Source: Misgurnus anguillicaudatus (Eukaryota > Chordata > Actinopteri > Cypriniformes > Cobitidae). From it: 64,000 bases of DNA. How positions within the stretch are numbered: the stretch's first letter is position 1; each line of letters starts with the position of its first letter. Shown one piece after another: positions 24,092 through 34,659 of this stretch. The position numbers and the translations under genes were made by a program. Below the pieces are notes generated by a model. That model searched no databases, was not told where the DNA came from, and saw only the letters and a list, made by a program, of their open reading frames with translations. The stretch is from NCBI RefSeq assembly GCF_027580225.2, contig NC_073352.2:31786501-31850500 (forward strand), given 5' to 3'.

Positions 24092-24329
24092 GTTATAAGT
24101 AACATATGCTGGTTTGTTTTAACCCATGGCTGTGGTTGGCTAACAACAACCCAGGATTGTTTATAACACAACACGTGTTTTGTCCGAAATTTACCCTTGG
24201 GTTAAAAACAAACACAGCATTTTTGTGTGGTTCAAAAAAATGCTGGGTTATTTTCAACCCATCGCTGGGTCCAAAAGGAAAGAGCCCAACCTATTGGGTT
24301 GTAATTTAACCTATGCTATGTTTTAACCC

Positions 24330-24548
24330 AGTGGTTTTCAAACTGGGGCCCCAAGATGGTGCCAAGGGAGCCCAGTTTAATGACATTTTATACCATTTTA
24401 TAATGACATTTTACAAATTCTATGATTTAATATGTTTTGTTTTATTAACGTTTTAAGTTTTAGAATGTTTTATGCCATACATTTTCTTTGGGGGGGGCAA
24501 CAAAGCGATGCACCTTACACAAAGGGGGGCGCACGCCGAAAAAGTTTT
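24330..24548. mobile_element. hAT-like MITE (CAGTGGTTTTCAAACTGG)
   Basis: The left end CAGTGGTTTTCAAACTGG is the end type seen at 45729-46025, and the right part contains GGGGGGGCAACAAAGCGATG and a decayed end near AAAAAGTTTTAACC. The duplication cannot be read, so boundaries are approximate. Confidence 0.55.
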
Positions 24549-24696
24549 AACCTATTGTTGAATCAAAAATTAACATTTTCTGGGTTAATTTAACCCAGCG
24601 GCTGGCTTTGTCCTATTTTTGTCCTGCATGTCTATGATTAGTTAAATGCAAGTTTTTTAATTGGTTAAGTACAAGATTATAATTGGTTAAATATAA

Positions 24697-25376
24697 GTTT
24701 CTAATTTTTGCATTTCTGCATTTGGCAGACACTTAAACCAAAGCAACTTACAATGCGTTCAAGGTATACATTTTTTATTAGTATGCGTGTTTCCAACGCT
24801 ATCTCACGAGAATTCGTACATATTTTAAGAGTTGGCTAATTTGTATCAATTCATACGATCACATACATAAGTTTTGGTACGATTTGCCTTGACTCCTGTG
24901 ATGTTGGGGTTATGGTACATTTACTTGGGACAAAAGCGTTAACGCTTGACAGACGGCTTGTCTGAAGCGTGGCCAATCACAGTGGCCGCTACACATGCTC
25001 TGGTCTTCCATAATGTAATTGGCTGGCTCTGCCTATGTTATTTGCATAAGGCGATCTGATTGGCTGATGCACGCGTTGAAAAGTTGAGAAATGTTCACTG
25101 CCGCGAGCAATGGCAGTGACCCAGCATGACGTCACCCATTAAAAGTGAATGGGAAGCGTTAATGCTTACACCCCATGTGAATATACCGTTAAGTGCGGGG
25201 TTAGGGGCGGGGTTAGTGGTTCAGTGTTATTGTTGTTTTTAATTAGAATTGTACGATTTTCCATGAACTGATACGAATAAGCCAACTCGTAAAATATGTA
25301 TGGGTTCTCGTAAGACCAGGCTGGTGTTCCTGTGGAATTGAACCCACAGGTTTTAGTGCTGCTAACCCAATGCCAA
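24697..25376 (-). mobile_element. SINE split by a MITE
   Basis: The tail half (24697-24794, with TGCATTTGGCAGAC) and the head half (25324-25376, with GAATTGAACCCAC, the complement of a box-B type motif) belong to one tRNA-derived SINE on the minus strand. The element at 24795-25323 interrupts it between them. Confidence 0.72.
24795..25323. mobile_element. MITE with CTCACGAGAATTCGTAC arms, holding a further insertion
   Basis: The left arm CTCACGAGAATTCGTACATA and the right arm (inverted CTTACGAGAACCCATACATA) continue for over 50 bases. GTGTTTCC and GTGTTCCT flank it, consistent with a decayed 8-bp duplication. Its centre (about 24920-25195) contains another repeat with AGCGTTAACGCTT ends and the word GACGTCACCCATT. 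Confidence 0.7.
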
Positions 25377-25870
25377 ATATTATAATATGTGATACTAGTC
25401 ATGCTGGAATTAGCGAAATCCACTTTTAATGTGCATCTATCTCTGTAACAATGTTGCCTTAAAGCCTTCATCTTTAAACCCATCTCTGATGAATAGTTTT
25501 GGTTGAATGGGGTCTGCACAATGAAACCAATGTGATATAGCTATAATCTGTGTGGATTCTGTCCAAGTCCAGGATATTGTCAGGGATATAAATCCAATCC
25601 AGCAGCTGATATAATGCAGGATACACAACCCTTTGGCAGCACTGACAGAAAGACAACAGCAGACATGCCTGGAGTCTCTAGTGCCTAATATTTCCAGACA
25701 GATATGTATCATCTGATAACTTCATATTGTTCACAGGGAAGAGAGATTTATTCCATAGATGGATTCTTCTCCAGTTCTGTAAATGGCTGACAGGCCGGTT
25801 CCCACGAGAGAAGGGGAAGTCCAAATGCCATTGGTGTCTGCTGCAAGAAGGCAAGTCAGAATATAAGTCC
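25377..25870. other. No gene recognised
   Basis: Low-copy, GC-balanced stretch. Frames on the minus strand at 25437-25712 and 25678-25932 overlap each other, lack domain features and cross the next element's boundary. Confidence 0.45.
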
Positions 25871-26119
25871 ATGATCCACAGAGGTGGGTAGTAACGAGTT
25901 ACATTTACTTCGTTACATTTACTTGAGTACATTTTTTGGGTAACTAGTACTTTTAGAGTAAATTTAAGGATGGGTACTTTTTACTCTTACTCAAGTACAT
26001 TTCTAATGAAAAAACTGTACTTTTACTTCGCTACATTCGGTGGCGTTACTACGCTACTTTCAAATGGTAATAATTAATGAATATATTTTATTTTTTAGTT
26101 TATATGGCTTGCTCGAAAG

Positions 26120-26129
26120 TCTCGCGAGA
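26120..26129. promoter_or_regulatory. TCTCGCGAGA palindrome upstream of the BED exon
   Basis: An exact TCTCGCGAGA lies 88 bases before the ATG at 26218, in a locally CpG-rich patch (26110-26200) inside an AT-rich element. This motif is the known binding site of BANP at vertebrate CpG-island promoters. That it drives the transposase exon is inferred from position. Confidence 0.5.
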
Positions 26130-26217
26130 CGTTAGAGAGGCTGCGTGCGTTGCGAGGGGTGGCTACGTATCACCCTTTAGCGCGCCGCGCGCGTAGATGA
26201 AACATAGATGAAAGGAG

Positions 26218-26407
26218 ATGACTGAAGCGGAGGATGACCTATGCAAGCTATCGGAGGCAGATCACGCGTGGGCTCAAGTTTGGTCTATGTTTACACTACA
26301 AAAGGTCAAAAAGAATAGTTTCATAATGCGATGTATGCTTTGTGCACCAAAACGAACTGACATCTCAGCGTACAGGAATTCAAGCTCCAACCTGAAACAA
26401 CACGGCG
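26218..26407 (+). pseudogene. hAT BED zinc-finger first exon
   Basis: The frame starts at an ATG with MTEAEDDLCKLSEADHAWAQ and continues through RCMLC, RTDISAYRNSSSNLKQH. BED fingers have the pattern Cys-x2-Cys followed by His-x(3-5)-His, with an S/T-S-N-L-x-x-H segment typical of hAT transposases; Cys-x2-Cys and the first His are visible. The open frame meets a strong splice donor (GG/GTACGT, intron from 26408) directly after the first His, which explains the missing final His. The domain binds the element's DNA ends. No downstream exon with the catalytic region remains in this copy. Confidence 0.7.
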
Positions 26408-28149
26408 GTACGTGTCACTTTGTGCAGTGCCTTATTATAATATAATTTCATGCACTGTTTTTGTCATATGCGCTCTTGTGCAAGCAATGAAAATCACTCT
26501 AACCTTACAAACAACAAACGTTCACATCTGCACATTTCCATATCATTTCCTCATAAAACTAAACAAATTGAAAAGCATAGTGTTAAGTCTTGCATTAATA
26601 TAATACGTGAGAACCGGGGCAAAAGTAACACTGGACGAAAGTAACAAAGCGATTTTCTCAGAGGACTGATAACATTTGCATCCCAAACCATGACAGCATC
26701 TTTGCAACCCTTGACAGAGCTGACAAATATCGCGTTATTTACTCACCATTTTCCGGGTGTAGATCCAGAAAGGTGTTTTCAACCATAAGTAAATTCCAAA
26801 AGCGGTCATTGTTTTCTTATAAAGCGTTATGTTTCTCGTTTCATCAATCTACAGGTTATTTAGTGCTCTAACTAACAAACACATCCTGAAGTTTGACTTC
26901 TCAAGAGTTTTTCAAAATAAAAGTAAATCTGGTTTAAATGTGAGGAGATCCTGTCAGGACGAAAGTAACACTTACTTATGTACCATTTATATTATTCTAA
27001 TTTTATTTAATTTAATTTTCATAGTGTTCAAACTGTTGAATTTAAGTTTGTACTGTTGGTTGCTTTTGAAACGTTTGATAAAACTGAAATTTAAAATGAA
27101 AATATAATTTCATTATTTTTTACAAAGATAAATTACAAAATATGTTTGCAGTTACATATTAAAGAGGTGATAGTCATGTATAGTTAATAAAAACAAGTGT
27201 AACACGAAAATCTACATTGTTTTGTTGTGTTAAAAAAAGTAACAATTCACCACTTATGTTCAAAGTGAAATTATACTAGTCATTTTACATTTGTTCAAAT
27301 TCCACCTGGTATTGATAGACCATACTTGTGAGTTACTGACCACAGCAAAAATATATCTCTGTCTGAAACATTATCTTTAAAAATTTTAAAAACTTAAAAA
27401 AAAATCATTAAAAATTTCTCCCCTACACAACCGGACACCTTACTTAAATGTAGAAGATACATACGAATAAAAACTGGATTAATAAAATAAAAATAAAAGA
27501 ATAAAGTATGTTTTTAAAGAAACATGTTTTATATATTATAATAAATGTAGAGTTGATTTGCAAAAACAGAAAAGTTCCATTTGAAATTCTAAAATAAGCA
27601 TTTTATCAAGCTCCTTATGTTCATTAATTGCACATTAATGACAATGAAAATAACCTATTCATATAAAAACATGATAACAAACAGCACAGACATTCTTTTT
27701 TGCTTACTGTAAGCTTGTCTAAAGGCAGATCCAGCCAAATTTTGTTGTGAACGTGAAAATAAAGACACAGTTAACTGTCAGAAAACAGTCAGTGTTTGTT
27801 TAAGATTTTTTTTAATGACACGTTATGTGGTGTTGGAGGACTGAGATAGACTGCTTTACTTTAACCTAGGTAGTAGTATATAAGCAGAACAATGAGACTT
27901 TTAAGGAGAGGTTTGTGAAAGCCCTCCAAGTAGTCTGAAATTCAGGGATTTTATGCTTCTTTTCAATCAGATTGGAAGTAACGAGTAACTAAATACTTGA
28001 GTAGTTTTTTCATCTAATACTTTTTTACTCTTACTCAAGTAAATAATTAGATTGTTACTTTTACTTTTACTTGAGTAAATTTTTGTATAAGTACTTGTAC
28101 TTTTACTTGAGTACAGATTTTCGGTACTCTACCCACCTCTGATGATCCA

Positions 28150-29819
28150 TTTCAAATGTCAACATTCACTGCACATAGAGGCTGTATCTCAAAATCTATC
28201 TAGATGGATTTTTACAGGTGCACTTTTAATGGGAAGTCAGGTTGCAATTATGCTGGCCAAAATAACATCTATGGCATTTTCTGTGAGCAAAACATGATGT
28301 CATTTCACACTTTTTTACTGTTAAATATAGCTGAAAATTGTATAAAATAGCCTATGTAAATGTGTTCACATACTTTAATATTAACAACATTTGTGTTAAT
28401 CAAAAATGATCAAAGTGTTGTCTACCTGATTGTCGGCCATCTTGTTTTGTCTTGCACTACATTTTATGGAGGTAGACTACAACTCCCATCATTCCATGCT
28501 CAATGCTATTTTGTTTTTGTATGACTTTTAGCTGTGAATATTACACATTGTGCCTTTAATTTATTAATATTTTATAAAGATGGAATTTTTATTATAGTAA
28601 CGCTGACATCATTTCTGTGATAAAAGTTTTCAGATAAAAATAAGCTTTCAATTCAATTAGCGTCTTTTTCTATTACCAGCTGTTTCATGATCTGCTCCCT
28701 GAATGCTTTAACACCCAACCAGGGTAAAACGTCAGAAAACCTTGATGTTCACCGACCGCCACCGCGTTCATGGTGCATTATTCCTCTTAACGATCGCAGC
28801 AGGTGGTTGGACCCTTTCTTAAGAAAGACCATCTCAGAACCTTGACAGTCTAGATGAACAATCTTATGTGACACCCTAATTGGTTGAGTCCCCTCAGTAA
28901 ACATATGGCTGCGACTCCCTGAGGAACACACCCAGCCGAGTCTCACGTTTCATTGCCGCCAAAACAATTCCGCCTCCCGCTATTCAGCAGCTGCACGCCC
29001 GTTGCTATTTTTGTACGGAAACTGCAGAAAAGTGCTTTCATCGAGATCGGCACTGATGTGGGGAATTCGTGACTATACCAGAGACCTGTCGCTCAAAGGG
29101 CTGGAGATATGAGCTTCCGCTGAGGTTTTAAGTGAAATAAATGGTTGACAGATGTCTAATATTCAAAGGCCGTAGACAGAGGATGTGGCCGACGGGTCAA
29201 TGCTGACTGCAAACGATAAGAACATCAGCCCACACAGTGTCAGGCGATGTCAAACTAAGAACAGACAGCCAGATCATGGAAGAAGTGGATATCGAATGAT
29301 TGAGTTAGTGGGTTTCGGTGGTTGACGTTGGTCGTCCAGAGAGCTTGTGATTCATTCGCAGCTTGAGTTCTGCATTTAAAGGAAGATTTATGATGTTTTC
29401 GGGATGTCATGCGACAAGCCTGGATGCTATCCATATCGTTAATCTTAAAATATGACCTGACAGGACTGTAATTAGGGATGTTCTGTTCTTCAAAAAGCTT
29501 CATTATTTTCACATTAACCACTGATAGATTCAAGAGCAATGTTGAATGAGGTAGATGTATCTTTAGGTAAATGTCAGGAAATTGTCAAAGGCGTGTCCAG
29601 CTCAAATTTCATCCCATAATAAATAAAATAAATATTTTATTCATTGGGCACCTATTCTGCAAAATCTACTATTACATGGTGTTGTAACCCTAGAATAAAA
29701 AGCAATTCTCTTGTTAATGTGATGTCACACTGATAAAGCCCCACCCACTGCCCCTGACTAACAGTTCTGCACTACCATAGTTTCCACCCTCAGTGAGTTG
29801 TATGCTGTCAGCTATATCC
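28150..29819. other. No gene recognised
   Basis: Low-copy, moderately GC-balanced sequence. Frames at 28749-28946 and 29255-29539 lack domain features. The balance of composition at 28680-29330 could reflect conserved noncoding sequence. Confidence 0.4.
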
Positions 29820-29823
29820 TTAA

Positions 29824-30039
29824 AGGCGGAGTCCATGACGTTTGAAAGCCAATGTTGATATTTGAAATCACCTAAACAAACACGCCCCTACCCCAATAGA
29901 ATCTGGACCTTCTGTTGATAGACCCGCCCCACACATACGCAACCCGGCATTTGATTTGATTTGATTGGCTATAAGTGTGTTTTGGTAGTCGGCCCGTGTC
30001 CTTTTCCAAACCGTTTTTCAAACATCGTGGACTCCGCCT
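29824..30039. mobile_element. TTAA MITE (AGGCGGAGTCCA)
   Basis: The ends AGGCGGAGTCCATGACG and, inverted, AGGCGGAGTCCACGATG are flanked by TTAA (29820-29823 and 30040-30043). It is 216 bp long, has no transposase, and is of piggyBac type by its target site. Confidence 0.85.
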
Positions 30040-30043
30040 TTAA

Positions 30044-31110
30044 TGTGTATTCACAGGAATCAGATCTATTTTCACTGAAAGCACAGGCAAGAGAGTGAGA
30101 AGCAGTAGCTCATTTGCATTTAAAGGTACAGACACAAAAATAGTGCACTTTTGCTCACACCCAAATTTAGACATGCTATAAAAATGATCTCTGGGGTATG
30201 TTGAGCTGAACCTTTTCAGACACATTTTGGGCACACCTGAGACTTACACTAGAGACTTACATCTTGTAAAAATGAATATTATAAAACGGCCCGTTCTGGT
30301 TCTTTCCTTCTGATTGGTTGAAACGCGTTGTAAGCCGTGATAAAATACCCTGGTATCCCCACGGTTCAGACCGCATTACATAAGTATCACTGTGCCACTG
30401 TTGCTGCGTACTGATTTATGAAAATAAACACCACGGTCTTTTAATTTGTCTACAATTGCACAATTAATGGTGATATCCAGATAAATGTCAATAAATATTG
30501 TTGAGTCATCTCATCAATAAAACGGTCCATGAGGAGTTTCTACCTCAAATTCAGATTTTCGCTATCCACTGGGTGGCGATCTTACCCAACTTAAACACTG
30601 ACGCATTCACTCAACACTAAAAACACAATGTAAGTTTGATCGTGGCTCTGAATCCAATCTCTTAGAAAAGTTCTTCACAAAAATGGAATTATATCAGCGT
30701 TTAGCTGAAAATTTGAGGTGTGATAAGGGAACAAATGAAGGTAGTTTTATTTTTTGAAAGCGGAGGGTCTGTTCCGAAGATCATTTTTCGGTAAGGCATT
30801 AAACTAAAACTGGGTGGCAACTTAAAAAAAAACGCTGACAGATAAGGAGTTAAGCATGCTTCCAAGCATATTTGATCATCACTTCAACAGTTGCACGATA
30901 TTAATGTTAATGTATAAATTAGATGAATGTTGATTTATGAAAATAACACAGTTTTTCATTGTGTCTCTTTGCTGCGCTCTGTTGCAGCCACACTTGATTC
31001 TGAGGAACTACTTTGTTTGGCGGAAGAGTGATATTTGTACTAGTATAATTACAACTTATTTGTGTTTTATTTTAAGAAATCCTGCTATGCATATGAAGTA
31101 ACTGTTTTAT
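30044..31110. other. Degenerate DNA-element sequence, no gene
   Basis: 30044-30230 contains GCATTTAAAGG and TTTTGCTCACAC words shared with the MITE at 18 kb. From 30270 the segment with CTTCTGATTGGTTGAAACGC looks like an old DNA element that may belong with the palindrome at 31115. No coding frame or clear ends are seen. Confidence 0.35.
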
Positions 31111-31205
31111 AAAAGCAATAAGCCCTGCGAAGCAGTGGTGTTACAGTGCATTTTATAACAGCTAAAGGGGGTTTTAGGCACTCTGCTGTTATAAAATGCA
31201 CTGGT

Positions 31206-31727
31206 TGTGAGGATTTAACAAGGAAAAGAACCCAAATGCAGACGTAACAAAAAATAGAGATTTATTGCACAAAAACAGGGAAAACAAAACCCACGATGGG
31301 GCAAAACAAGACAGGGAAAAACCAACACTAAACTAGACATTAAACAAACAATAAATATACTCTACATATGCTAGACTAGACTAGACTAGACTAGACTAGA
31401 CTAGACTAGACTAGACTAGACTAGACTAGACTAGACTAGACTAGATACTCACTGATATAGACACAGGAATGCAACAAGGAATGCAACAAGACGAACGCGC
31501 ACAGAACATCAAACACAAGGACAATAAATAGGGAGAACTAATGAGGGACACAGCTGAAATCAATGACAAGTAACGGAGCGGGTAAAAAGTGACGAGACCC
31601 GGGAAATGCGCGGTCAGAATAATTCAATACTAAAACCACGCATCTCCCACATAAAACATGGTACTGCCAGGACCCCGAACACAAAGACTAGATCTAATTT
31701 AACACATGATTCAGACGGGTCCTGACA
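31206..31727 (-). mobile_element. Solo LTR, copy 1, with exact 5-bp duplication
   Basis: On the minus strand the unit begins TGTCAGGACCCG and ends TTAAATCCTCACA, so it has TG..CA termini. CTGGT is duplicated exactly at 31201-31205 and 31728-31732, the size expected for LTR retrotransposon integration. Internal features on the minus strand are a TATA-like CTATTTAT near 31523-31532 and a polyadenylation signal AATAAA at 31266-31261. CTGCATTTGGGTTC near the 3' end is shared with the copy at 59479-59929. No internal gag or pol sequence flanks it, so it is a solo LTR. Confidence 0.85.
31371..31445. repeat. (CTAGA)15 minisatellite inside the solo LTR
   Basis: Fifteen perfect 5-bp units in tandem. 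The sister LTR at 59.5 kb has only single CTAGA-like words at the corresponding place, so the array expanded after the copies diverged. Confidence 0.95.
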
Positions 31728-31859
31728 CTGGTAACCCACAAATTCTTGGGGCTTATTGCTTTAATTGGTGCCCCTTAAAGAAAATAAGGCTTATTTATGA
31801 AACATTGCTTTTTTAACACATATGTCATGCAATGCAATGTTCATTATAACAGAAATGTG

Positions 31860-31940
31860 ACTATAATAATAATAATCATAATAATAATAACAATAACAAT
31901 AATAATAATAATAATAATAATAACAATAATAATAATAATT
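31860..31940. repeat. (AAT)n microsatellite
   Basis: Interrupted ATA/ATC trinucleotide run. An 89-codon frame read through it is an artefact rich in Ile and Thr. Confidence 0.9.
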
Positions 31941-31974
31941 TCTTCATATTTTCAGCATCTGGTCAAAAATCAAC

Positions 31975-32125
31975 AAACCCATCTTGTTGGCTTATATTTT
32001 AACCTAGAGTATGGACGGGTTGTTTTAACCCAAAATACTAGGTTTTTATTATTGGGTCATATATAAACAATGTGTGGGTAATTTTAACCCAGTGGCTAGG
32101 TTAGTCCCTTTTGATGCAATGCTGG
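31975..32125. repeat. GGGTT/AACCC repeat fragment
   Basis: Contains GGGTTGTTTTAACCCA and AATTTTAACCCAGTGGCTAGG, the word set of the repeats at 22.6-24.6 and 52.9-53.3 kb. No complete terminal pair is seen. Confidence 0.6.
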
Positions 32126-32129
32126 GTTT

Positions 32130-32805
32130 GCAAAAATTAGAATTACAAAAATATTAACATTGACTTGGACATGTTTACATATGATTCACCCTTTACAGTA
32201 AATACAGATTATTTATATATTTCCTTATATCAGATTCAAGCATCTTTCTCTCTCGGTCCCTATCTGTGGTGTCTGTGACCTGGATGTACAGTCATCTAAT
32301 GGAAACTGTTTCTGTATGCATCACATGCAGGACTGCAGTGAAAGTGCATTAGTATTCCAGCTGTAAGCTAAACTGATAAGGGACAGTGTGTTTTGCTGCA
32401 CACGGCGTATTAGACGGTTCACTGCAGTTCCTTGACTGCTCATGCCTCTGGCAAAGGCATACAGACACATATAGATCTCATGCTGGATCCCTGATACTCA
32501 TGTCATTTGACCGAAAACATGTACAGTATCTCCTTTAAATGCTGATTTTAGATCAGAGCAGGTAAGATGGGCACTGAGAGATGTATGATAGCTCAGATCA
32601 GTTTGACCGGTTTGGGAAAACAGATGCAGATACACACTTTAACTTTTAAATCAAAATGAAACAAGGAATGTTACTGCAAAGATCCATAGATGACTTGCAT
32701 CTAAACATAGGGGCTGTGCATTTGCTAACATGATCTCACGGAAAGTTGTGTTATAATGCCAAAAAATGTGATTAATATATTGTTGTTTTGTAATATATTT
32801 CATTT
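32130..32805. other. No gene recognised
   Basis: Low-copy sequence without element ends; no coding features. Confidence 0.5.
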
Positions 32806-33386
32806 ACATGCACAGTCTTACGCCAATTATGCTTAATAAACTGATAACATGTGGGGTCATGTAAACACGTAAAATGGTTTTCTTTAATCGGAAAAAGCCC
32901 ATAAACGGCGTAAGCAAAAACCGACCGGCACAGGTAGTTTTTTGCCCATTATCCCGATTTCGTGTGGCATGTAAACACATTAACCGGCTTTCTCACGGTT
33001 TTGTCAATGTGCGCATGTCTCCGCGTGTGAAAGATAAACGTCAGACGCGGAAGTAACGCAAAGTAACGCATAAAAGTATCTGCTCTACTAAAGCAGTTTG
33101 CAGAGAAACTGCGAAAATAAAAACTGATGTTATATTTACAGGCTCTGGAGACACGAAAAGAAATAAAACAATATAGCTTAAGGCAGATATGCTGTCGGCT
33201 TTTTGATCGACTATTATGTATAGACGATGACGTCACTACCTGCGAGAAACCTGACAAATCTGCAAGTCCCATGTAAACGCAGTTGTCTGCATAGCCGGTT
33301 TATTGCTTTGCATGTAAACACATGAAACATTTTTTATAATTAGCAGATTTTTGATAGTTATCCGCTTATTCTGTGCATGTAAACGT
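32806..33386. mobile_element. Putative DNA element with TTTACATGCACAG ends
   Basis: The left end TTTACATGCACAGTC and the right end (inverted TTTACATGCACAGAAT) enclose repeated CATGTAAACAC words at 32850, 32970, 33270 and 33310. The duplication is unclear and the superfamily is not assigned. Frames on both strands here are short and unconvincing. Confidence 0.5.
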
Positions 33387-33387
33387 A

Positions 33388-34180
33388 CTCCATGACACAA
33401 CATGTAGCTTTTATTCGTGCCTTGAGCACGAATGTCTTTTTCGTGTCACAAGTTTCTTTAAATAGTTTTTCGTGTCCGTGGCACGACTTTCTTTTTTGTG
33501 TCATTTTATGTATTGTTTCCTCTTTTTTTCTATTTTTCAATCATTGTCGCTTAGGGTTAGATTTGGGGTTTGGGTTAGGATGTACTTTTATGTATTGGTT
33601 TCTACATGTTTTTCTTCCACTTTTAAAACGATTCTCGCCTGGAGTAGGGGTTAGGGTTACACTGTAAAAGATTTCTGTAGAAATTACAGTATTACTGGTT
33701 ATTACTGGCAACTAGCTGCCAGTAACTTACTGTAGATTTTACATTTATGTTATTTACTGGCAACAGTTTGTTCAAAGTTAAATGAACATAAAACATTTTC
33801 AGTCTTTATCTTCTACAGTAAGTTACTGGCAACCAGCTGCATACTTACAGCAATTTTTTACAGTGTAGGATGTACTTATAGGATGTACGTTTATGCATTG
33901 GTTTCTATGTTTTTCTTCCGCTTTTAAAACTTGAGTTGAGGTTAGAGTTGGGGTTTGGGTGAAGATGTCTCGGAAAATGAGACAGAAAGTCATTCTTACC
34001 CCAACCCCAAGCGACAATGGTAAAAAAATAAATATGAAGAAATGATGAGAAAACAATACATAAAAGACATGAAAAAGAAAATCGTGCAACGCACATGAAA
34101 ACAATTTATAGAAATTTGTGCAAGTGACACGAAAAAGACATTCATGCACAAGGCACAAAAAAGCAGAATTTTGTGTCATG
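33388..34180. mobile_element. Long palindromic MITE (CGTGTCAC/GTCGCTT arms)
   Basis: The left arm from ATGACACAACATGTAGC and the right arm ending in ATGACACAAAATTCTGC (inverted) continue through GAATGTCTTTTTCGTGTCAC and the GTCGCTTAGGGTTAG block to the centre. The element resembles the palindrome at 17.3-17.8 kb in its inner CGCTTGGGTTTAGG-type motif. A TA MITE at 33660-33865 sits near the axis. Long frames on both strands arise from the arms and are not genes. Confidence 0.72.
33660..33865. mobile_element. TA-flanked palindromic MITE (CACTGTAAAA)
   Basis: The ends CACTGTAAAAGATTTCTGTA and, inverted, CACTGTAAAAAATTGCTGTA are flanked by TA. Inner arms share TGCCAGTAACTTACTGTAGA. It is 206 bp, noncoding, and nested in the larger palindrome. 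Confidence 0.78.
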
Positions 34181-34488
34181 TACACAAATATATAAAAAAA
34201 GTGTGTGACTATAACACAACTTGAGATCAGTCTGGCATTTGCAGTAGGTGATTGTGTTCAAAACAAAATATAATTTGTGACCTTTAAAGGCTGCTTAGGT
34301 GCTTTAAATGTTCTTCACAATGATGCCATAGCCATTGTGTAATACCTTTTTATAATCTAAAGCTTTTTTTGAAACAGAAACTTTCTTTGGACCTTTAAGG
34401 AACCATTTAGCCAAAAATTGTTCTTCTATCGCATCATCAAACACTTTTATTTTTATTTTTTTATTTTTTATTTTCTTATTTATTTGTG

Positions 34489-34656
34489 ATATTGACAAAT
34501 AGAAAAAGAAAGGTCCCGCACACTATCCACTTGCAAAAATAGAAATTACTTTATTGCTGCAACGTTTCGATCTCTCGATCTTCTTCAGGCATCAAGTAAT
34601 TTCTATTTTTGCAAGTGGATAGTGTGCGGGACCTCTCTTTTTCTATTTGTCAATAT
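34489..34656. repeat. Near-perfect 62-bp inverted repeat around a 44-base loop
   Basis: 34489-34550 and 34595-34656 are reverse complements with a single mismatch. Both contain GGTCCCGCACACTATCCAC or its near-identical complement. The loop (34551-34594) holds a hammerhead-like core on the minus strand. The arm identity is far higher than in neighbouring palindromes, so the structure is young or maintained. Confidence 0.9.
34564..34588 (-). ncRNA. Hammerhead-ribozyme-like core (Penelope-type)
   Basis: The minus strand reads CTGAAGA, then A, then a GATC-GAGA-GATC hairpin, then GAAAC. Hammerhead ribozymes have the core CUGANGA, stem II, GAAA. The following GTTGCAGC and the GTTTCGATC..TTCTTCAGGC pattern recall the ribozymes described in Penelope-like retroelements, some of which have a vestigial stem III and variant cores. 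There is an extra A before stem II and no clear stem III, so self-cleavage is uncertain. Confidence 0.45.
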
Positions 34657-34659
34657 TTG

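Larger units (their letters stand above)
22630..24620. repeat. GGGTT/AACCC repeat element split by a hAT
   Basis: Words such as GCTGGGTTGTTTTTAACCCA at 22630-22680 and AACCCATGGCTG from 24100 onwards mark a family of short inverted GGGTT motifs seen again at 31975-32125 and 52910-53330. The two halves are separated by the hAT at 22696-24091; the right half also holds a hAT-like piece at 24330-24548. Confidence 0.6.
25879..28141 (+). mobile_element. hAT element with BED-finger exon, 2.26 kb
   Basis: The ends CAGAGGTGGGTAGTAACGAG and, inverted, CAGAGGTGGGTAGAGTACCG are flanked by the exact 8-bp duplication ATGATCCA (25871-25878 and 28142-28149). Both subterminal regions contain many TACTTGAGTA/ACTTTTACT words, the multiple subterminal motifs typical of hAT elements. 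A promoter-like region and a BED exon lie at 26110-26407. The rest has no catalytic domain, so the copy is internally deleted. From about 26610 to 27430 the words ACGAAAGTAACA and GTAACAC recur, which may be another inserted repeat. Confidence 0.88.
31115..31762. mobile_element. Palindromic MITE split by a solo LTR
   Basis: The outer arms AAGCAATAAGCCC (31115) and GGGGCTTATTGCTTT (ending 31762) and inner arms GTGCATTTTATAACAGC and GCTGTTATAAAATGCAC form a hairpin of about 125 bp once the LTR at 31206-31727 is removed. The LTR inserted next to the inner arm. Confidence 0.7.

Noticed and set aside
25437..25932. Overlapping minus-strand frames of 84-91 codons as host exons
   Set aside because: They overlap in different frames, lack domain content and run into the hAT boundary; splice sites do not frame any of them convincingly.
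31371..31445. CRISPR-like array
   Set aside because: Fifteen 5-bp units without spacers; a minisatellite inside an LTR in a vertebrate genome.
31797..32066. 89-codon frame rich in Ile and Thr
   Set aside because: It reads through an AAT/ATC microsatellite and a GGGTT repeat; no domain or codon bias.
33823..34185. 120-codon minus-strand frame and its plus-strand mirror at 33392-33667
   Set aside because: Both are produced by the two arms of one palindromic MITE, which is why they look alike.
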